Positions 1 through 7,116 of a stretch of 53,819 bases of DNA are shown piece after piece. The position numbers and the translations under genes are program-made. The stretch is from Clostridia bacterium (GTDB taxonomy: Bacteria; Bacillota; Clostridia; UMGS1883; UMGS1540): assembly GCA_017436645.1 (NCBI GenBank), contig JAFSCR010000021.1, forward strand, positions 1 to 53,819. Direction: 5' to 3'. Positions within the stretch are counted from its first letter, which is position 1. Each line of letters begins with the position of its first letter. Under the pieces are notes generated by a model that worked only from the letters and a program-made list of their open reading frames with translations, ran no database searches and was not told where the DNA came from.

Positions 1-12
1 AAACAAAAGGCC

Positions 13-28
13 CGTTTCACGTGAAACG
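13..28. promoter_or_regulatory. parS: parS centromere site 1
   Basis: A 16-bp palindrome CGTTTCACGTGAAACG that differs from the consensus TGTTTCACGTGAAACA only at the two outermost bases. ParB, encoded about 3.6 kb away, should bind it and spread. It lies inside a longer imperfect inverted repeat (positions 1-40) whose outer arms are AAAC/GTTT-rich, so it could also form a hairpin in RNA. Confidence 0.85.
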
Positions 29-85
29 GGCATTTTGTTTCCTTACTCGGACTATGTCTCTCTAAGTGAATTGTTTAGATGACAT

Positions 86-239
86 TTGCACAAAGTGCAA
101 CACCATTGATGCGAAGCATCACATCATTTATCGAAGATAACATCGTTTTGTGTCCGCCAAAGAGAAATGATGTTCAAGCAAAGCCTGAAATGATGTTTGC
201 GACTTTGTCGCAAAATGATGTTGTGTCCTGCGGACACAA
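86..239. repeat. Mini-hairpin array 1 (8-nt spacer AATGATGT)
   Basis: Six short stem-loops with 3-nt loops follow one another: TTGCAC-aaa-GTGCAA (86-100), GATGC-gaa-GCATC (108-120), TTATC-gaa-GATAA (128-140), TTCAAGC-aaa-GCCTGAA (173-189, one mismatch), TTGCGAC-ttt-GTCGCAA (197-213) and TTGTGTCC-tgc-GGACACAA (221-239). A decayed unit lies at 148-165. They are joined by an 8-nt spacer written ACATCATT or ACATCGTT in the left half (121-128, 140-147) and its reverse complement AATGATGT in the right half (166-173, 189-196, 214-221). Stem sequences differ but are kept paired. I do not recognise a named repeat family. No convincing gene overlaps it. Confidence 0.8.
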
Positions 240-244
240 ATACA

Positions 245-273
245 AAAAAGACATCCAAAAGGATGTCTTTTTT
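245..273 (-). terminator. Intrinsic terminator of the tRNA operon
   Basis: The inverted repeat AAAAAAGACATCC / GGATGTCTTTTTT with a 4-nt loop lies 3 bp past the CCA end of the tRNA on the minus strand. It gives a GC-containing stem followed by a U-run. It is symmetrical, so it could also stop transcription coming from the left. Confidence 0.8.
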
Positions 274-275
274 GA

Positions 276-352
276 TGGTGGGCCCTCAGGGACTCGAACC
301 CGGGACCGTTCGGTTATGAGCCGAATGCTCTAACCAACTGAGCTAAGGGCCC
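276..352 (-). tRNA. tRNA with CAU anticodon (Met, or Ile2)
   Basis: Read on the minus strand it is a 77-nt cloverleaf with encoded CCA. The acceptor stem GGGCCCT pairs with AGGGCCC, the D-loop has AGCTCAGTTGGTTAGAGC, the anticodon arm holds CTCATAA (anticodon CAU), and the T-loop is GGTTCGAGTCC. The CAU anticodon fits elongator methionine, but a lysidine-modified Ile2 tRNA has the same anticodon gene sequence and cannot be excluded by eye. It is the second tRNA of a two-tRNA transcript. Confidence 0.92.
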
Positions 353-370
353 TTATAAAATTGTGCCGCC

Positions 371-428
371 AAAAATGGGGCCCCCGAAAAGCCGAAGGCT
401 TTTTGGGGAAAGGGAGGAGCAAGGAAGC
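371..428. repeat. 58-bp inter-tRNA hairpin repeat, copy 1
   Basis: This segment and the next one (439-497) are imperfect direct copies. Each begins AAAATGGGGCCCCCGAAAA, contains a hairpin (here CCCCGAAAAGCC-gaa-GGCTTTTTGGGG, 382-408) and ends in GAGGAGCAAGGAAGC. They sit between the two tRNA genes, so on the minus strand they are transcribed in the tRNA precursor. No translation product is credible. Confidence 0.75.
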
Positions 429-438
429 TCACTCACTC

Positions 439-497
439 AAAATGGGGCCCCCGAAAAAGCCAAAAGCTTTTTTGGGGAAGAGGAGGAGCAAGGAAGC
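439..497. repeat. 59-bp inter-tRNA hairpin repeat, copy 2
   Basis: Second copy of the unit at 371-428, with a few changes in the hairpin loop (AAA instead of GAA) and arms that keep most of the pairing. It is separated from copy 1 by the short linker TCACTCACTC. A further imperfect hairpin, GGTTTCACCG-ca-CGGTGGAACC, lies at about 507-528. Confidence 0.72.
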
Positions 498-555
498 AGG
501 CAAAAGGTTTCACCGCACGGTGGAACCGATGCCAGCGGACTTTGCTCCGACGTGG

Positions 556-630
556 TGGTGACCCCTACGAGAATCGAACTCGTGTTACCGCCGTGAAAGG
601 GCGATGTCTTAACCGCTTGACCAAGGGGCC
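556..630 (-). tRNA. tRNA-Glu (UUC)
   Basis: A 75-nt minus-strand cloverleaf with encoded CCA. The acceptor GGCCCCT pairs with AGGGGTC (one G-U). The anticodon arm CGCCCTTTCACGGCG carries TTC, and the T-loop is GTTCGATTC. It closely resembles bacterial tRNA-Glu. It is the first gene of the tRNA operon, directly behind a sigma-A promoter and a short leader hairpin (GAGCGC/GCGCTC at 636-652). Confidence 0.95.
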
Positions 631-661
631 ACATAGAGCGCCCGAAGCGCTCGTACGGCTT

Positions 662-690
662 AGTATACCATAACTTTTTTAAAATTGCAA
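662..690 (-). promoter_or_regulatory. Sigma-A promoter of the tRNA operon
   Basis: On the minus strand a -35 TTGCAA (685-690) is separated by 17 bp from a -10 TATACT (662-667). Transcription would begin about 25 bp before tRNA-Glu. Confidence 0.8.
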
Positions 691-704
691 TACCTTTTTC
701 TATT

Positions 705-1787
705 TTATTTTACCCGATACGTTTCCATACGTTTCAAAAATCTTTCCGCATCATCGCCTTCGAGGGGGGTAGGCTTATAGTCATTGGTATAGGAAACGGA
801 GGAAATACGGCAGGGAATAACCTTGCTTTCCCACTTGCCCGTAAGCTTTCCGTCCACCGTTTCAAATATCATCTGATAGATAAAACAGTCCTTATCGGAA
901 GGGTTATGGTTTCCGCCAAAGCAGAAATTACCCATACTGTAAACGATTTCTTTACCCTTATAGGTTTCAATGCCCTGAATGACGTGGGGGTGATGGCCGA
1001 GAACGCCGTCAGCACCTGCGTCAATGGCGAAGCGGCCCACATTTCTCTGGACTTCATAGGGATAATGCTCCCCTTCAAGACCCCAGTGGAAGCTTACAAA
1101 CACAAGGTCGGCACCGCTTTCCCGAAGCTTTTCCACGGCTTTTTTAATGTTTGCACGGACGTCTGCCCCGTCATACCAAACGGAAAATGCCGCAAAGCCT
1201 ACATATACTTCATCCGCTGCTTTTTCCGCTTTTTCCGTAATTTCTGCAGCTTTCCCGTCCTTTACGGAAAACAAAACGGTTTTATCCGAATAGGCAAAGG
1301 CAATATTTTCTTTTTTTAAGGCTTCTTTCGTGTCGGCAAAGCCTTTTTCCAGAAAATCATAGGTGTGATTATTGGCAAGGGAAACCACTTCCACGTCCCC
1401 ACTTGTCAGAATTTTTGCATAGTGAGCAGGGCCTTTGAAGGTGTAGGTTTTTTCCGCCCGTTTTTCTTCCGCTGTCAACGTGCCTTCAAAATTTACAAAC
1501 GTGAGGGTATCTTCCCGAAAAACAGGTGCCACATTTTCAAAGAAATAGGCATGATTTTCCCCTTCCCGTTTAAACCGCTCATGAAAGCTGCCTGCATAAG
1601 AAAACCTGGGGTCAGAGCCTAAAGTACAGTCCCCTGCGGCACTAATGACAATTTCGCCCTTTACCGGCGGCAATACGACAGCGGCAGGAACCGGTGGCTC
1701 CTGCCGAAGGCAGTTTGCAAGTAGTATTCCAAGGGCCGCCGCCATAATCACGGCGGCTATCATGATTGCAACTACTTTTCTGTTCAT
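705..1787 (-). CDS. CapA-family (poly-gamma-glutamate type) metallophosphatase-like protein, membrane anchored
   Basis: The 360-residue protein starts with a hydrophobic segment (about residues 5-25) that should anchor it outside the membrane. A cysteine at 26 might be lipidated, but the box LANC is atypical. The rest fits the CapA/PgsA fold, a relative of calcineurin-like phosphatases: GDCTLG (52-57), NFEG (99-102), LANNHTYDF (137-145), FHWG (233-236), GHHPH (264-268) and SMGNF (284-288) supply the usual metal-site motifs. Family members are linked to capsule or poly-gamma-glutamate export or to cell-wall metabolism. No capB/capC partner is present, so the substrate is unknown. Its start overlaps the serS stop by 4 bp, indicating translational coupling. 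Confidence 0.88.
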   Translation of the reverse strand: MNRKVVAIMIAAVIMAAALGILLANCLRQEPPVPAAVVLPPVKGEIVISAAGDCTLGSDPRFSYAGSFHERFKREGENHAYFFENVAPVFREDTLTFVNFEGTLTAEEKRAEKTYTFKGPAHYAKILTSGDVEVVSLANNHTYDFLEKGFADTKEALKKENIAFAYSDKTVLFSVKDGKAAEITEKAEKAADEVYVGFAAFSVWYDGADVRANIKKAVEKLRESGADLVFVSFHWGLEGEHYPYEVQRNVGRFAIDAGADGVLGHHPHVIQGIETYKGKEIVYSMGNFCFGGNHNPSDKDCFIYQMIFETVDGKLTGKWESKVIPCRISSVSYTNDYKPTPLEGDDAERFLKRMETYRVK

Positions 1788-3052
1788 TTCTCGATTTTAT
1801 CAACGCCCATGTAGGGACGGAGTGCTTCAGGGATCACGATGCTGCCGTCACCCTGCTGATAGTTTTCCATAATTGCGGCAACGGTACGGCCGACGGCAAC
1901 GCCGGAGCCGTTTAAGGTGTGCACAAGCTGTGCTTTTCCGTTTGCATCACGGTAGCGGATGGAAGCACGGCGTGCCTGGAAGTCCTCAAAGTTTGAGCAG
2001 GAGGAAATTTCAACGTATCTGCCGTAGGAAGGCATCCAGACTTCAATATCATATTTCATAGCGGCGGTAAACCCGAGGTCACCAACGCAGATTTTTACCA
2101 CTCTGTAGGGAAGGCCAAGGCCCTGCAGCACGCTTTCGGCATCTCTTGTAAGCTTTTCCAATTCTTCATAAGAATCTTCGGGACGGGTAAATTTAACAAG
2201 CTCTACCTTATTGAACTGGTGCTGACGGATAAGGCCACGGGTATCTCTGCCTGCGCTGCCTGCTTCTGCACGGAAACATGCGGAATAAGCGGCATGCTTT
2301 ATGGGAAGGGAGGCCCCGTCTAAAATCTGGTCACGGTAAAGGTTTGTAACAGGGACTTCAGCGGTAGGAATGAGGAAGTAATCCGTATCTGTTACCTTAA
2401 AGGCATCTTCCTCAAATTTCGGTAATTGTCCTGTGCCCACCATGCTGTTTCTGTGTACCATGTAAGGGGGGAGAATTTCCGTATAATCGTTTTCTACCGT
2501 ATGTTTATCGAGGAAATAGCTGATGATGGCACGTTCAAGACGAGCACCAAGGCCACGGTACACGGTAAAGCGTGCGCCGGTGATTTTGGCGGCAGAAGCA
2601 GGATCTAGGATGCCGAGGGCTTCGCCAAGGTCCCAATGTGCCTTCGGCGCAAAGGGAAACTCTGTGGGTGTGCCGAATTTACGGATTTCCACGTTGTCCT
2701 CGTCCGTATCCCCGTCCGGCACGGTGGGATTGGGAATATTGGGAATGCGGAGAAGCATTTTTTCAAGTTCTTCTTCCGTTTCACGGGTTTCGGCGTCAAG
2801 GGCCTTTACACGCTCGGAAAGAGAACGCATTTCGGCAAAAATTGCCGTTGTATCTTCTCCTGCTTTTTTCATTTTCGGAATTTCTTTGGATACTTCGTTC
2901 TGGCGGGCTTTCAGCTGTTCCGCTTCAAAGAGAAGACCGCGTCTCTTTTCGTCAAGGGCCAAAACGCCGTCAATATCCACTTCTTCTTTTCTTCTTGCCA
3001 GTGCTTTTTTTACTTCTTCCGTTTCGGTGCGAAGTCTTTTAATGTCTAACAT
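1784..3052 (-). CDS. serS: Seryl-tRNA synthetase
   Basis: Class II aminoacyl-tRNA synthetase that charges tRNA-Ser (and tRNA-Sec) in the cytoplasm. At 422 residues it has the family's normal length. The N-terminal 100 residues form the long antiparallel coiled-coil arm that grips the tRNA. The catalytic core carries the motif 2 region [20 protein letters not shown] and the motif 3 region [18 protein letters not shown]. It lies 13 bp downstream of the small coiled-coil gene and probably shares a transcript with it and with parAB. I looked for a T-box leader, common before serS in Firmicutes, and saw none. Confidence 0.97.
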   Translation of the reverse strand: MLDIKRLRTETEEVKKALARRKEEVDIDGVLALDEKRRGLLFEAEQLKARQNEVSKEIPKMKKAGEDTTAIFAEMRSLSERVKALDAETRETEEELEKMLLRIPNIPNPTVPDGDTDEDNVEIRKFGTPTEFPFAPKAHWDLGEALGILDPASAAKITGARFTVYRGLGARLERAIISYFLDKHTVENDYTEILPPYMVHRNSMVGTGQLPKFEEDAFKVTDTDYFLIPTAEVPVTNLYRDQILDGASLPIKHAAYSACFRAEAGSAGRDTRGLIRQHQFNKVELVKFTRPEDSYEELEKLTRDAESVLQGLGLPYRVVKICVGDLGFTAAMKYDIEVWMPSYGRYVEISSCSNFEDFQARRASIRYRDANGKAQLVHTLNGSGVAVGRTVAAIMENYQQGDGSIVIPEALRPYMGVDKIEK

Positions 3053-3065
3053 GTTCGCTCACTCC

Positions 3066-3482
3066 TTATAGATTTGCCTCAATTTTTGCTTTCACGCTTT
3101 GGTATCTGCCTCGAATTTGTTCCTTTAATATAGTGGGGTCCACTTTATCAAGAATTTCCTTTGCTTCTTCGTAATCGCCCCGGATGCATTCGCCGTCAGC
3201 AAGATAGATGTTTTCAACAGCTTCTGCATAGCGGTTTTCATTTTCCTGTATAGCGGCCTGGTCTGCACTCATCTGGTTGACTTTTACCTCAAGTCCTGCT
3301 TTTTCTTCCTTCAGCTTTACGTTTTCATTCTTCAGCTGGAGAAGTTCATTCTGGATACTCTGCACATTACTTTCGTAATCGGCTTTATAATCCGTCATGA
3401 AAAGACTGATTAAAACCAGCACAAGTGCTACCGTAAATAAGATGATGGTATACATCCAAAAAGATTTTGTTTTTTTGTCCAT
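3066..3482 (-). CDS. Small membrane-anchored coiled-coil protein, function unknown
   Basis: The chosen ATG begins MDKKTKSFWM and is preceded by GAAAGGGAATCAAT; an in-frame ATG 72 bp upstream lacks a ribosome binding site. The 138-residue product has a short basic start, one transmembrane helix (about residues 10-30), then a heptad-rich coiled coil (about 40-85) and a charged alpha-helical tail ending in a repeat-like segment (GDYEEAKEILDKVDP) that resembles a TPR helix pair. Topology suggests the bulk is outside the membrane. Its position between parB and serS, next to the origin, does not reveal a role, and I do not recognise the family. Confidence 0.75.
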   Translation of the reverse strand: MDKKTKSFWMYTIILFTVALVLVLISLFMTDYKADYESNVQSIQNELLQLKNENVKLKEEKAGLEVKVNQMSADQAAIQENENRYAEAVENIYLADGECIRGDYEEAKEILDKVDPTILKEQIRGRYQSVKAKIEANL

Positions 3483-3598
3483 ATTGATTCCCTTTCTTTC
3501 GGGGCACATTTTAAAGCCTGTACGAAAAGAAGCCCCGTTTTCATGTATTTCCATTCCTTTTTCACTTTTACGTGCTTAAAACGCAATTTTAGCGTTCA

Positions 3599-4438
3599 TT
3601 ATTTTTCCATAAATTTCCAGATTCTGTCAAATTCCTCTTCGCTTTCATAGAAAATTTCAATTTTGCCTTTTTTCGCATTGCCGCTGATGCGGATTTTAGA
3701 GCCTACCTTTTTGGAAAGCGTATCTTCAAGGCTTTTGATTTCGGCGGTGTATTTAACGGGCGCCTTTTTCGGCGGACGCTTTAAGGAAACGAGCCGTTCC
3801 AGTTCACGAACGGAAAGGCCTTCTTCAATAACCCGCTGGGCTAAATGCAGCTGATCCGCATCCTGTGCCGCAAGAAGTGTTCTTGCATGGCCTGCGGAAA
3901 GCTTTCCTTCGGAAACCAGCTTTCTTACCGGTTCTTTCAACGCCAGAAGGCGCAGGGCATTGGCAACGGCAGAGCGGCTTTTGCCGATTTTCTCGCTGAT
4001 TTCTTCCTGAGTCATCCCATACAAATCCATGAGATTGCGGAACCCGTCCGCTTCTTCCATGGGATTTAAATTTTCACGCTGCAGGTTTTCAATGAGAGCA
4101 ACCTCGCTGGCGGTTTTTTGGTCGTATTCCCTGATAATTGCGGGAATTTCTTTTAAATTGGCAAGGCGGGCGGCACGCCATCTTCGCTCCCCTGCAATGA
4201 TGGTATAAAATCCTCTTTCATTTTTTGAAACAACAATCGGCTGGATAATGCCGTGCTCCCGAACGGAGGCGGCAAGCTCCTCAAGCTGCTCGGGACGGAA
4301 TACTTTTCTCGGCTGTGCGCTGTTTGGCTCAACCTCTGCAACACGAAGGGAAACAATGGTATCTCCTTCCTGTCTTTCGGGAATCTCTTCCGAAATAAAA
4401 AGTGCATCCAGACCTTTTCCGAGACCTCTTTTTGCCAT
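3599..4438 (-). CDS. parB: Chromosome-partitioning protein ParB (Spo0J), parS-binding CTPase
   Basis: Binds parS, slides along DNA as a CTP-loaded clamp and loads SMC at the origin. The 279 residues show the N-terminal KRGLGKGLDALF signature, the CTP-binding ParB/Srx domain with GERRWRA (about 82-88) and ENLQRENL (about 116-123), the helix-turn-helix segment around MTQEEISEKIGKSRSAVAN, and a C-terminal dimerisation region. It follows parA after a 29-bp gap on the same strand. Three parS sites are in the window, two of them about 0.9 kb from this gene. Confidence 0.97.
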   Translation of the reverse strand: MAKRGLGKGLDALFISEEIPERQEGDTIVSLRVAEVEPNSAQPRKVFRPEQLEELAASVREHGIIQPIVVSKNERGFYTIIAGERRWRAARLANLKEIPAIIREYDQKTASEVALIENLQRENLNPMEEADGFRNLMDLYGMTQEEISEKIGKSRSAVANALRLLALKEPVRKLVSEGKLSAGHARTLLAAQDADQLHLAQRVIEEGLSVRELERLVSLKRPPKKAPVKYTAEIKSLEDTLSKKVGSKIRISGNAKKGKIEIFYESEEEFDRIWKFMEK

Positions 4439-4467
4439 AGAATCACTTCCTTCCTGAATATGTACGC

Positions 4468-5238
4468 TTATTCTCCCCGTCTGCCTTCCAAAACTTCTTC
4501 CGCAAGGTCCGTGTAGCTTTCCGCACCACGGCTGGAGGAATCATACACGATAACCGGCTGGCCGAAGCCGGGCGCTTCGGAAAGACGGATGTTTCTTGGA
4601 ATAATGGTTTTATATACTTTTTGCGGGAAGAATTTTTTTACTTCGTCCACAACCTGAATGGCAAGATTCGTTCTGGAAGAAAACATGGTCATCAGTACCC
4701 CTTCAATTTCAATTTCGGGGTTTAAAAACTTCTTGACTCTTTTAATTGTAGCCGTCAGCTGACTAAGACCTTCCAATGCATAGTATTCGCATTGAATGGG
4801 CATGAGCACCGAACCGCAGCCCGTCAACGCATTGAGTGTGATAAGACCTAAAGAAGGCGGACAGTCAATCAAAATAAAATCGTACTTTTCCTTTATATCG
4901 ACCAGCGCTTCTTTTAATCTGTATTCTCTTGCCATAACCGTAACAAGCTCAATTTCCGCACCGGAAAGGGCAATACTGGCAGGACAAACGTCCAGATTGG
5001 TATATCCTGTCCTTACAATGACCGTTTCCATTTTTGCGCCCCGCACAAGGACATCATAAACGGAATTTTCAACATGCCGATTATCTATACCGAGACCGCT
5101 GGTTGCATTTCCCTGAGGGTCCATATCGACCAGAAGTACACGCTGTCCCTTTTTTGCAAGACAAGCGGCTAAATTTACAGCCGTTGTCGTCTTGCCGACG
5201 CCACCCTTCTGGTTTGCAATCGCAATTATTCTTGCCAT
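4468..5238 (-). CDS. parA: Chromosome-partitioning ATPase ParA (Soj)
   Basis: A deviant-Walker ParA/MinD-type ATPase of 256 residues that cooperates with ParB in origin segregation and, in Bacillus, controls DnaA activity. The deviant Walker [10 protein letters not shown] (about 10-18) and DMDPQGN and DCPPSLG motifs are clear. The start used here ([10 protein letters not shown]) has AAGGAG six bases upstream. The frame stays open upstream, but that extension would be read out of the parS palindrome and lacks a ribosome binding site. The gene is the first of the minus-strand operon and faces away from dnaA. Confidence 0.97.
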   Translation of the reverse strand: MARIIAIANQKGGVGKTTTAVNLAACLAKKGQRVLLVDMDPQGNATSGLGIDNRHVENSVYDVLVRGAKMETVIVRTGYTNLDVCPASIALSGAEIELVTVMAREYRLKEALVDIKEKYDFILIDCPPSLGLITLNALTGCGSVLMPIQCEYYALEGLSQLTATIKRVKKFLNPEIEIEGVLMTMFSSRTNLAIQVVDEVKKFFPQKVYKTIIPRNIRLSEAPGFGQPVIVYDSSSRGAESYTDLAEEVLEGRRGE

Positions 5239-5278
5239 GGCAATCTCCTTTTTTCCTGTTTTTTCTTTTTGTATCCCT

Positions 5279-5307
5279 ATTATAGCACAAAACTGTTTCA
5301 CGTGAAA
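5279..5307 (-). promoter_or_regulatory. parAB promoter overlapping parS
   Basis: Minus-strand -10 TATAAT (5279-5284) with a 17-bp spacer and a weak -35 TTTCAC (5302-5307). The parS palindrome at 5294-5309 covers the -35 and half of the spacer, so ParB bound there should interfere with RNA polymerase. Autorepression is inferred from this overlap. Confidence 0.65.
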
Positions 5308-5309
5308 CA
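5294..5309. promoter_or_regulatory. parS: parS site 2
   Basis: Exact consensus TGTTTCACGTGAAACA. It lies within the parA promoter and 39 bp (start to start) from parS site 3. Confidence 0.95.
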
Positions 5310-5332
5310 TATTTTTTAAAAAAAGTTAAAAT

Positions 5333-5348
5333 TGTTTCACGTGAAACA
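5333..5348. promoter_or_regulatory. parS: parS site 3
   Basis: Exact consensus TGTTTCACGTGAAACA, separated from site 2 by an A/T-rich linker. The pair lies beside the DnaA boxes, placing the centromere at the origin itself. Confidence 0.95.
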
Positions 5349-5435
5349 AAATGCCGGTTTGCTGTGCCTGAAAAATGCCCTTTCCGGCCGCCCGCTTTCT
5401 CTATATAATAGAATAAAAAAATTTTACTTTTTTTC

Positions 5436-5464
5436 TTGCAAAAAAGAGATTTTTTTGGTATAAT
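5436..5464 (+). promoter_or_regulatory. dnaA promoter
   Basis: -35 TTGCAA (5436-5441), 17-bp spacer, -10 TATAAT (5459-5464). The transcript would carry a leader of about 200 nt whose DNA contains three DnaA boxes, consistent with DnaA autoregulation. Confidence 0.78.
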
Positions 5465-5496
5465 GATAAAGACTGGATAAAAAGCGAAAAATTCTG

Positions 5497-5590
5497 TTTT
5501 CCACATAGAAATCAATGACTTTTTCACTTTTCCACCGACTTATCCACATAAAACAAGCTTATTTTTCTTGAATTTTTCAAGTTTTCCACA
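5497..5590 (+). other. oriC: DnaA-box cluster upstream of dnaA
   Basis: Three 9-mers on the plus strand match the DnaA box: TTTTCCACA (5497-5505), the perfect TTATCCACA (5540-5548) and TTTTCCACA (5582-5590). Further near-matches (TTTTCCACC at 5528-5536) lie between them. The position between parAB and dnaA, with strand switching of genes on either side, supports this as the origin. A second origin half may lie in the dnaA-dnaN gap. Confidence 0.85.
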
Positions 5591-5671
5591 TATATTCAAT
5601 TCAACATATCCGAAAAATTCACACCCGAAAAGCTTGTTCCATACATATTTTTTGAAAGGAATAATTTACAA

Positions 5672-6979
5672 ATGGATGGCGAACTTTTAAATATCTGGAA
5701 CCATGCTTTGCCTCTGATTGAAGAAGAGGTCACCCCCGTCGGTTTTTCAACATGGATTTTAACCATAAAACCCATAAATCTTGAAAATGGCTTTTTGAAT
5801 GTAACTGTTTCCAACGAAATTAATAAAAACATGGTGGAACACCGTTACAAAGAGCTGATTCAGAATGCAGTCTATGAAGTTTGCGGCAAACGCTGCACCC
5901 TGATCGTACATGTAGGCGAAGTTGAAGAAGAAAAGAAACCGGAAAAGGCCGTTCCCAATCTCGGAATGCCTTTAAATCCCAAATATACCTTTGACACTTT
6001 CGTTGTCGGCGGTTCTAACCGTTTTGCCCATGCAGCGTCCCTCGCTGTAGCGGAAACGCCTGCAAGAACCTATAATCCCCTCTTTTTATACGGCGGTGTA
6101 GGTCTTGGCAAAACACACCTTCTCCATGCAATCGGTAACTTCATTATTCAGAATAATCCTTCCTTGAAGGTAATGTATATTTCCGCAGAAACGTTTACAA
6201 ATGAACTGATTAACTCCATTAAGGACTCCACAAACGATGCATTCCGTGAAAAATACCGCTCGGTGGACGTTCTGATGGTGGACGATATTCAATTTATTGC
6301 AGGTAAAAAAGTAACAGAAGAAGAATTTTTCCACACCTTCAATACGCTTTACGATGCAAATAAACAGATTATTATTACGAGCGACCGTCCTCCGAAGGAA
6401 ATGCGAACGCTTGAGGACAGGCTTCGTTCCCGTTTTGAATGGGGCATTATCGGCGACCTTTACGCCCCTGACTATGAAACAAGAGTGGCAATTCTCCGGA
6501 AAAAAGCACAGCTTGAAAAAATTGAAATTGCCGATGAAATTTTAGAACTGATTGCTGAAAAAATTACATCCAACATTCGTGAGCTGGAAGGCGTATTTAA
6601 CCGTGTTGTTGCTTACCGTGGTCTTATCCACAGCGAAATTACGGTGGAAGTTGCTCTCGATGCCATGAAAAGTTATCACGCCACGGGTAAACCTGCCGTA
6701 ACACCTGAAAATATTGTTTCCGGCTGTGCAAAATACTACCATATTAAAGAAGAAGACATTATGGGCAGTAAGCGCACAAAAAGCATTGCACTTGCAAGAC
6801 AGGTTGTTATGTACCTGATGCGTGAAATTTTAGGACTTTCTCATCTGAAAATAGCCAAGTTTTTCGATAAAGACCATACAACCATTATGTACGGCATTAA
6901 AAAGATTGAAACAGAGATTGAAAATAACCCGTCCTTCCATATGGAAATTTCCACTTTGAAGAAGGATATCTCGGAATAG
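5672..6979 (+). CDS. dnaA: Chromosomal replication initiator DnaA
   Basis: Origin-binding AAA+ ATPase that opens oriC and loads the helicase. The 435 residues show domain I (1-80), a very short linker, the AAA+ domain with Walker A GGVGLGKTH (141-149) and Walker B DDIQF (204-208), and the C-terminal DNA-binding domain. The DNA-binding signature reads DKDHTT (399-404), where most DnaA proteins have GRDHTT; the base-contacting Arg is therefore Lys. AAAGGA lies 11 bp before the ATG. It is first in the run leading to gyrA. Confidence 0.98.
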   Translation: MDGELLNIWNHALPLIEEEVTPVGFSTWILTIKPINLENGFLNVTVSNEINKNMVEHRYKELIQNAVYEVCGKRCTLIVHVGEVEEEKKPEKAVPNLGMPLNPKYTFDTFVVGGSNRFAHAASLAVAETPARTYNPLFLYGGVGLGKTHLLHAIGNFIIQNNPSLKVMYISAETFTNELINSIKDSTNDAFREKYRSVDVLMVDDIQFIAGKKVTEEEFFHTFNTLYDANKQIIITSDRPPKEMRTLEDRLRSRFEWGIIGDLYAPDYETRVAILRKKAQLEKIEIADEILELIAEKITSNIRELEGVFNRVVAYRGLIHSEITVEVALDAMKSYHATGKPAVTPENIVSGCAKYYHIKEEDIMGSKRTKSIALARQVVMYLMREILGLSHLKIAKFFDKDHTTIMYGIKKIETEIENNPSFHMEISTLKKDISE

Positions 6980-7116
6980 TTTTCCCGATAAACTTTCCCG
7001 TTTTTTCGGGCGAAAAAGAACTTTTCCACCGTTTCCATATACTCTACTATAAATACGAAGTATTTTATTATTTATTTATAAAGCGCACAGCGCTCCCAAA
7101 AGGAGGAACAAAAGAC
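6980..7116. other. dnaA-dnaN intergenic region, candidate DNA unwinding element
   Basis: After dnaA there is a small CCCG/CGGG hairpin (about 6997-7010), then a DnaA-box-like TTTTCCACC (7022-7030), then a strongly A/T-rich tract (about 7036-7081) containing CTACTATAA, which resembles the DnaA-trio element of Bacillus origins. AAGGAGG before dnaN closes the region. The unwinding role is inferred from position and composition. Confidence 0.5.

Noticed and set aside
86..239. CRISPR array
   Set aside because: The constant part is only 8 nt and the variable parts are self-complementary hairpins of unequal length; no cas genes are nearby.
79..333. Open frame on the plus strand over array 1 and the CAU tRNA
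   Set aside because: It is made of hairpin-array repeats and antisense tRNA, has no ribosome binding site and no credible protein composition.
361..634. Open frames over the inter-tRNA repeats and tRNA-Glu
   Set aside because: They read across structured repeats and a tRNA in several frames and lack initiation signals.
3053..3065. T-box riboswitch before serS
   Set aside because: Only 13 bp separate serS from the upstream gene and no GGTGGNACC-like T-box was seen in the upstream leader.
5239..5310. Upstream in-frame start for parA
   Set aside because: The extension would be encoded by parS and the promoter, and the downstream ATG has a good AAGGAG.
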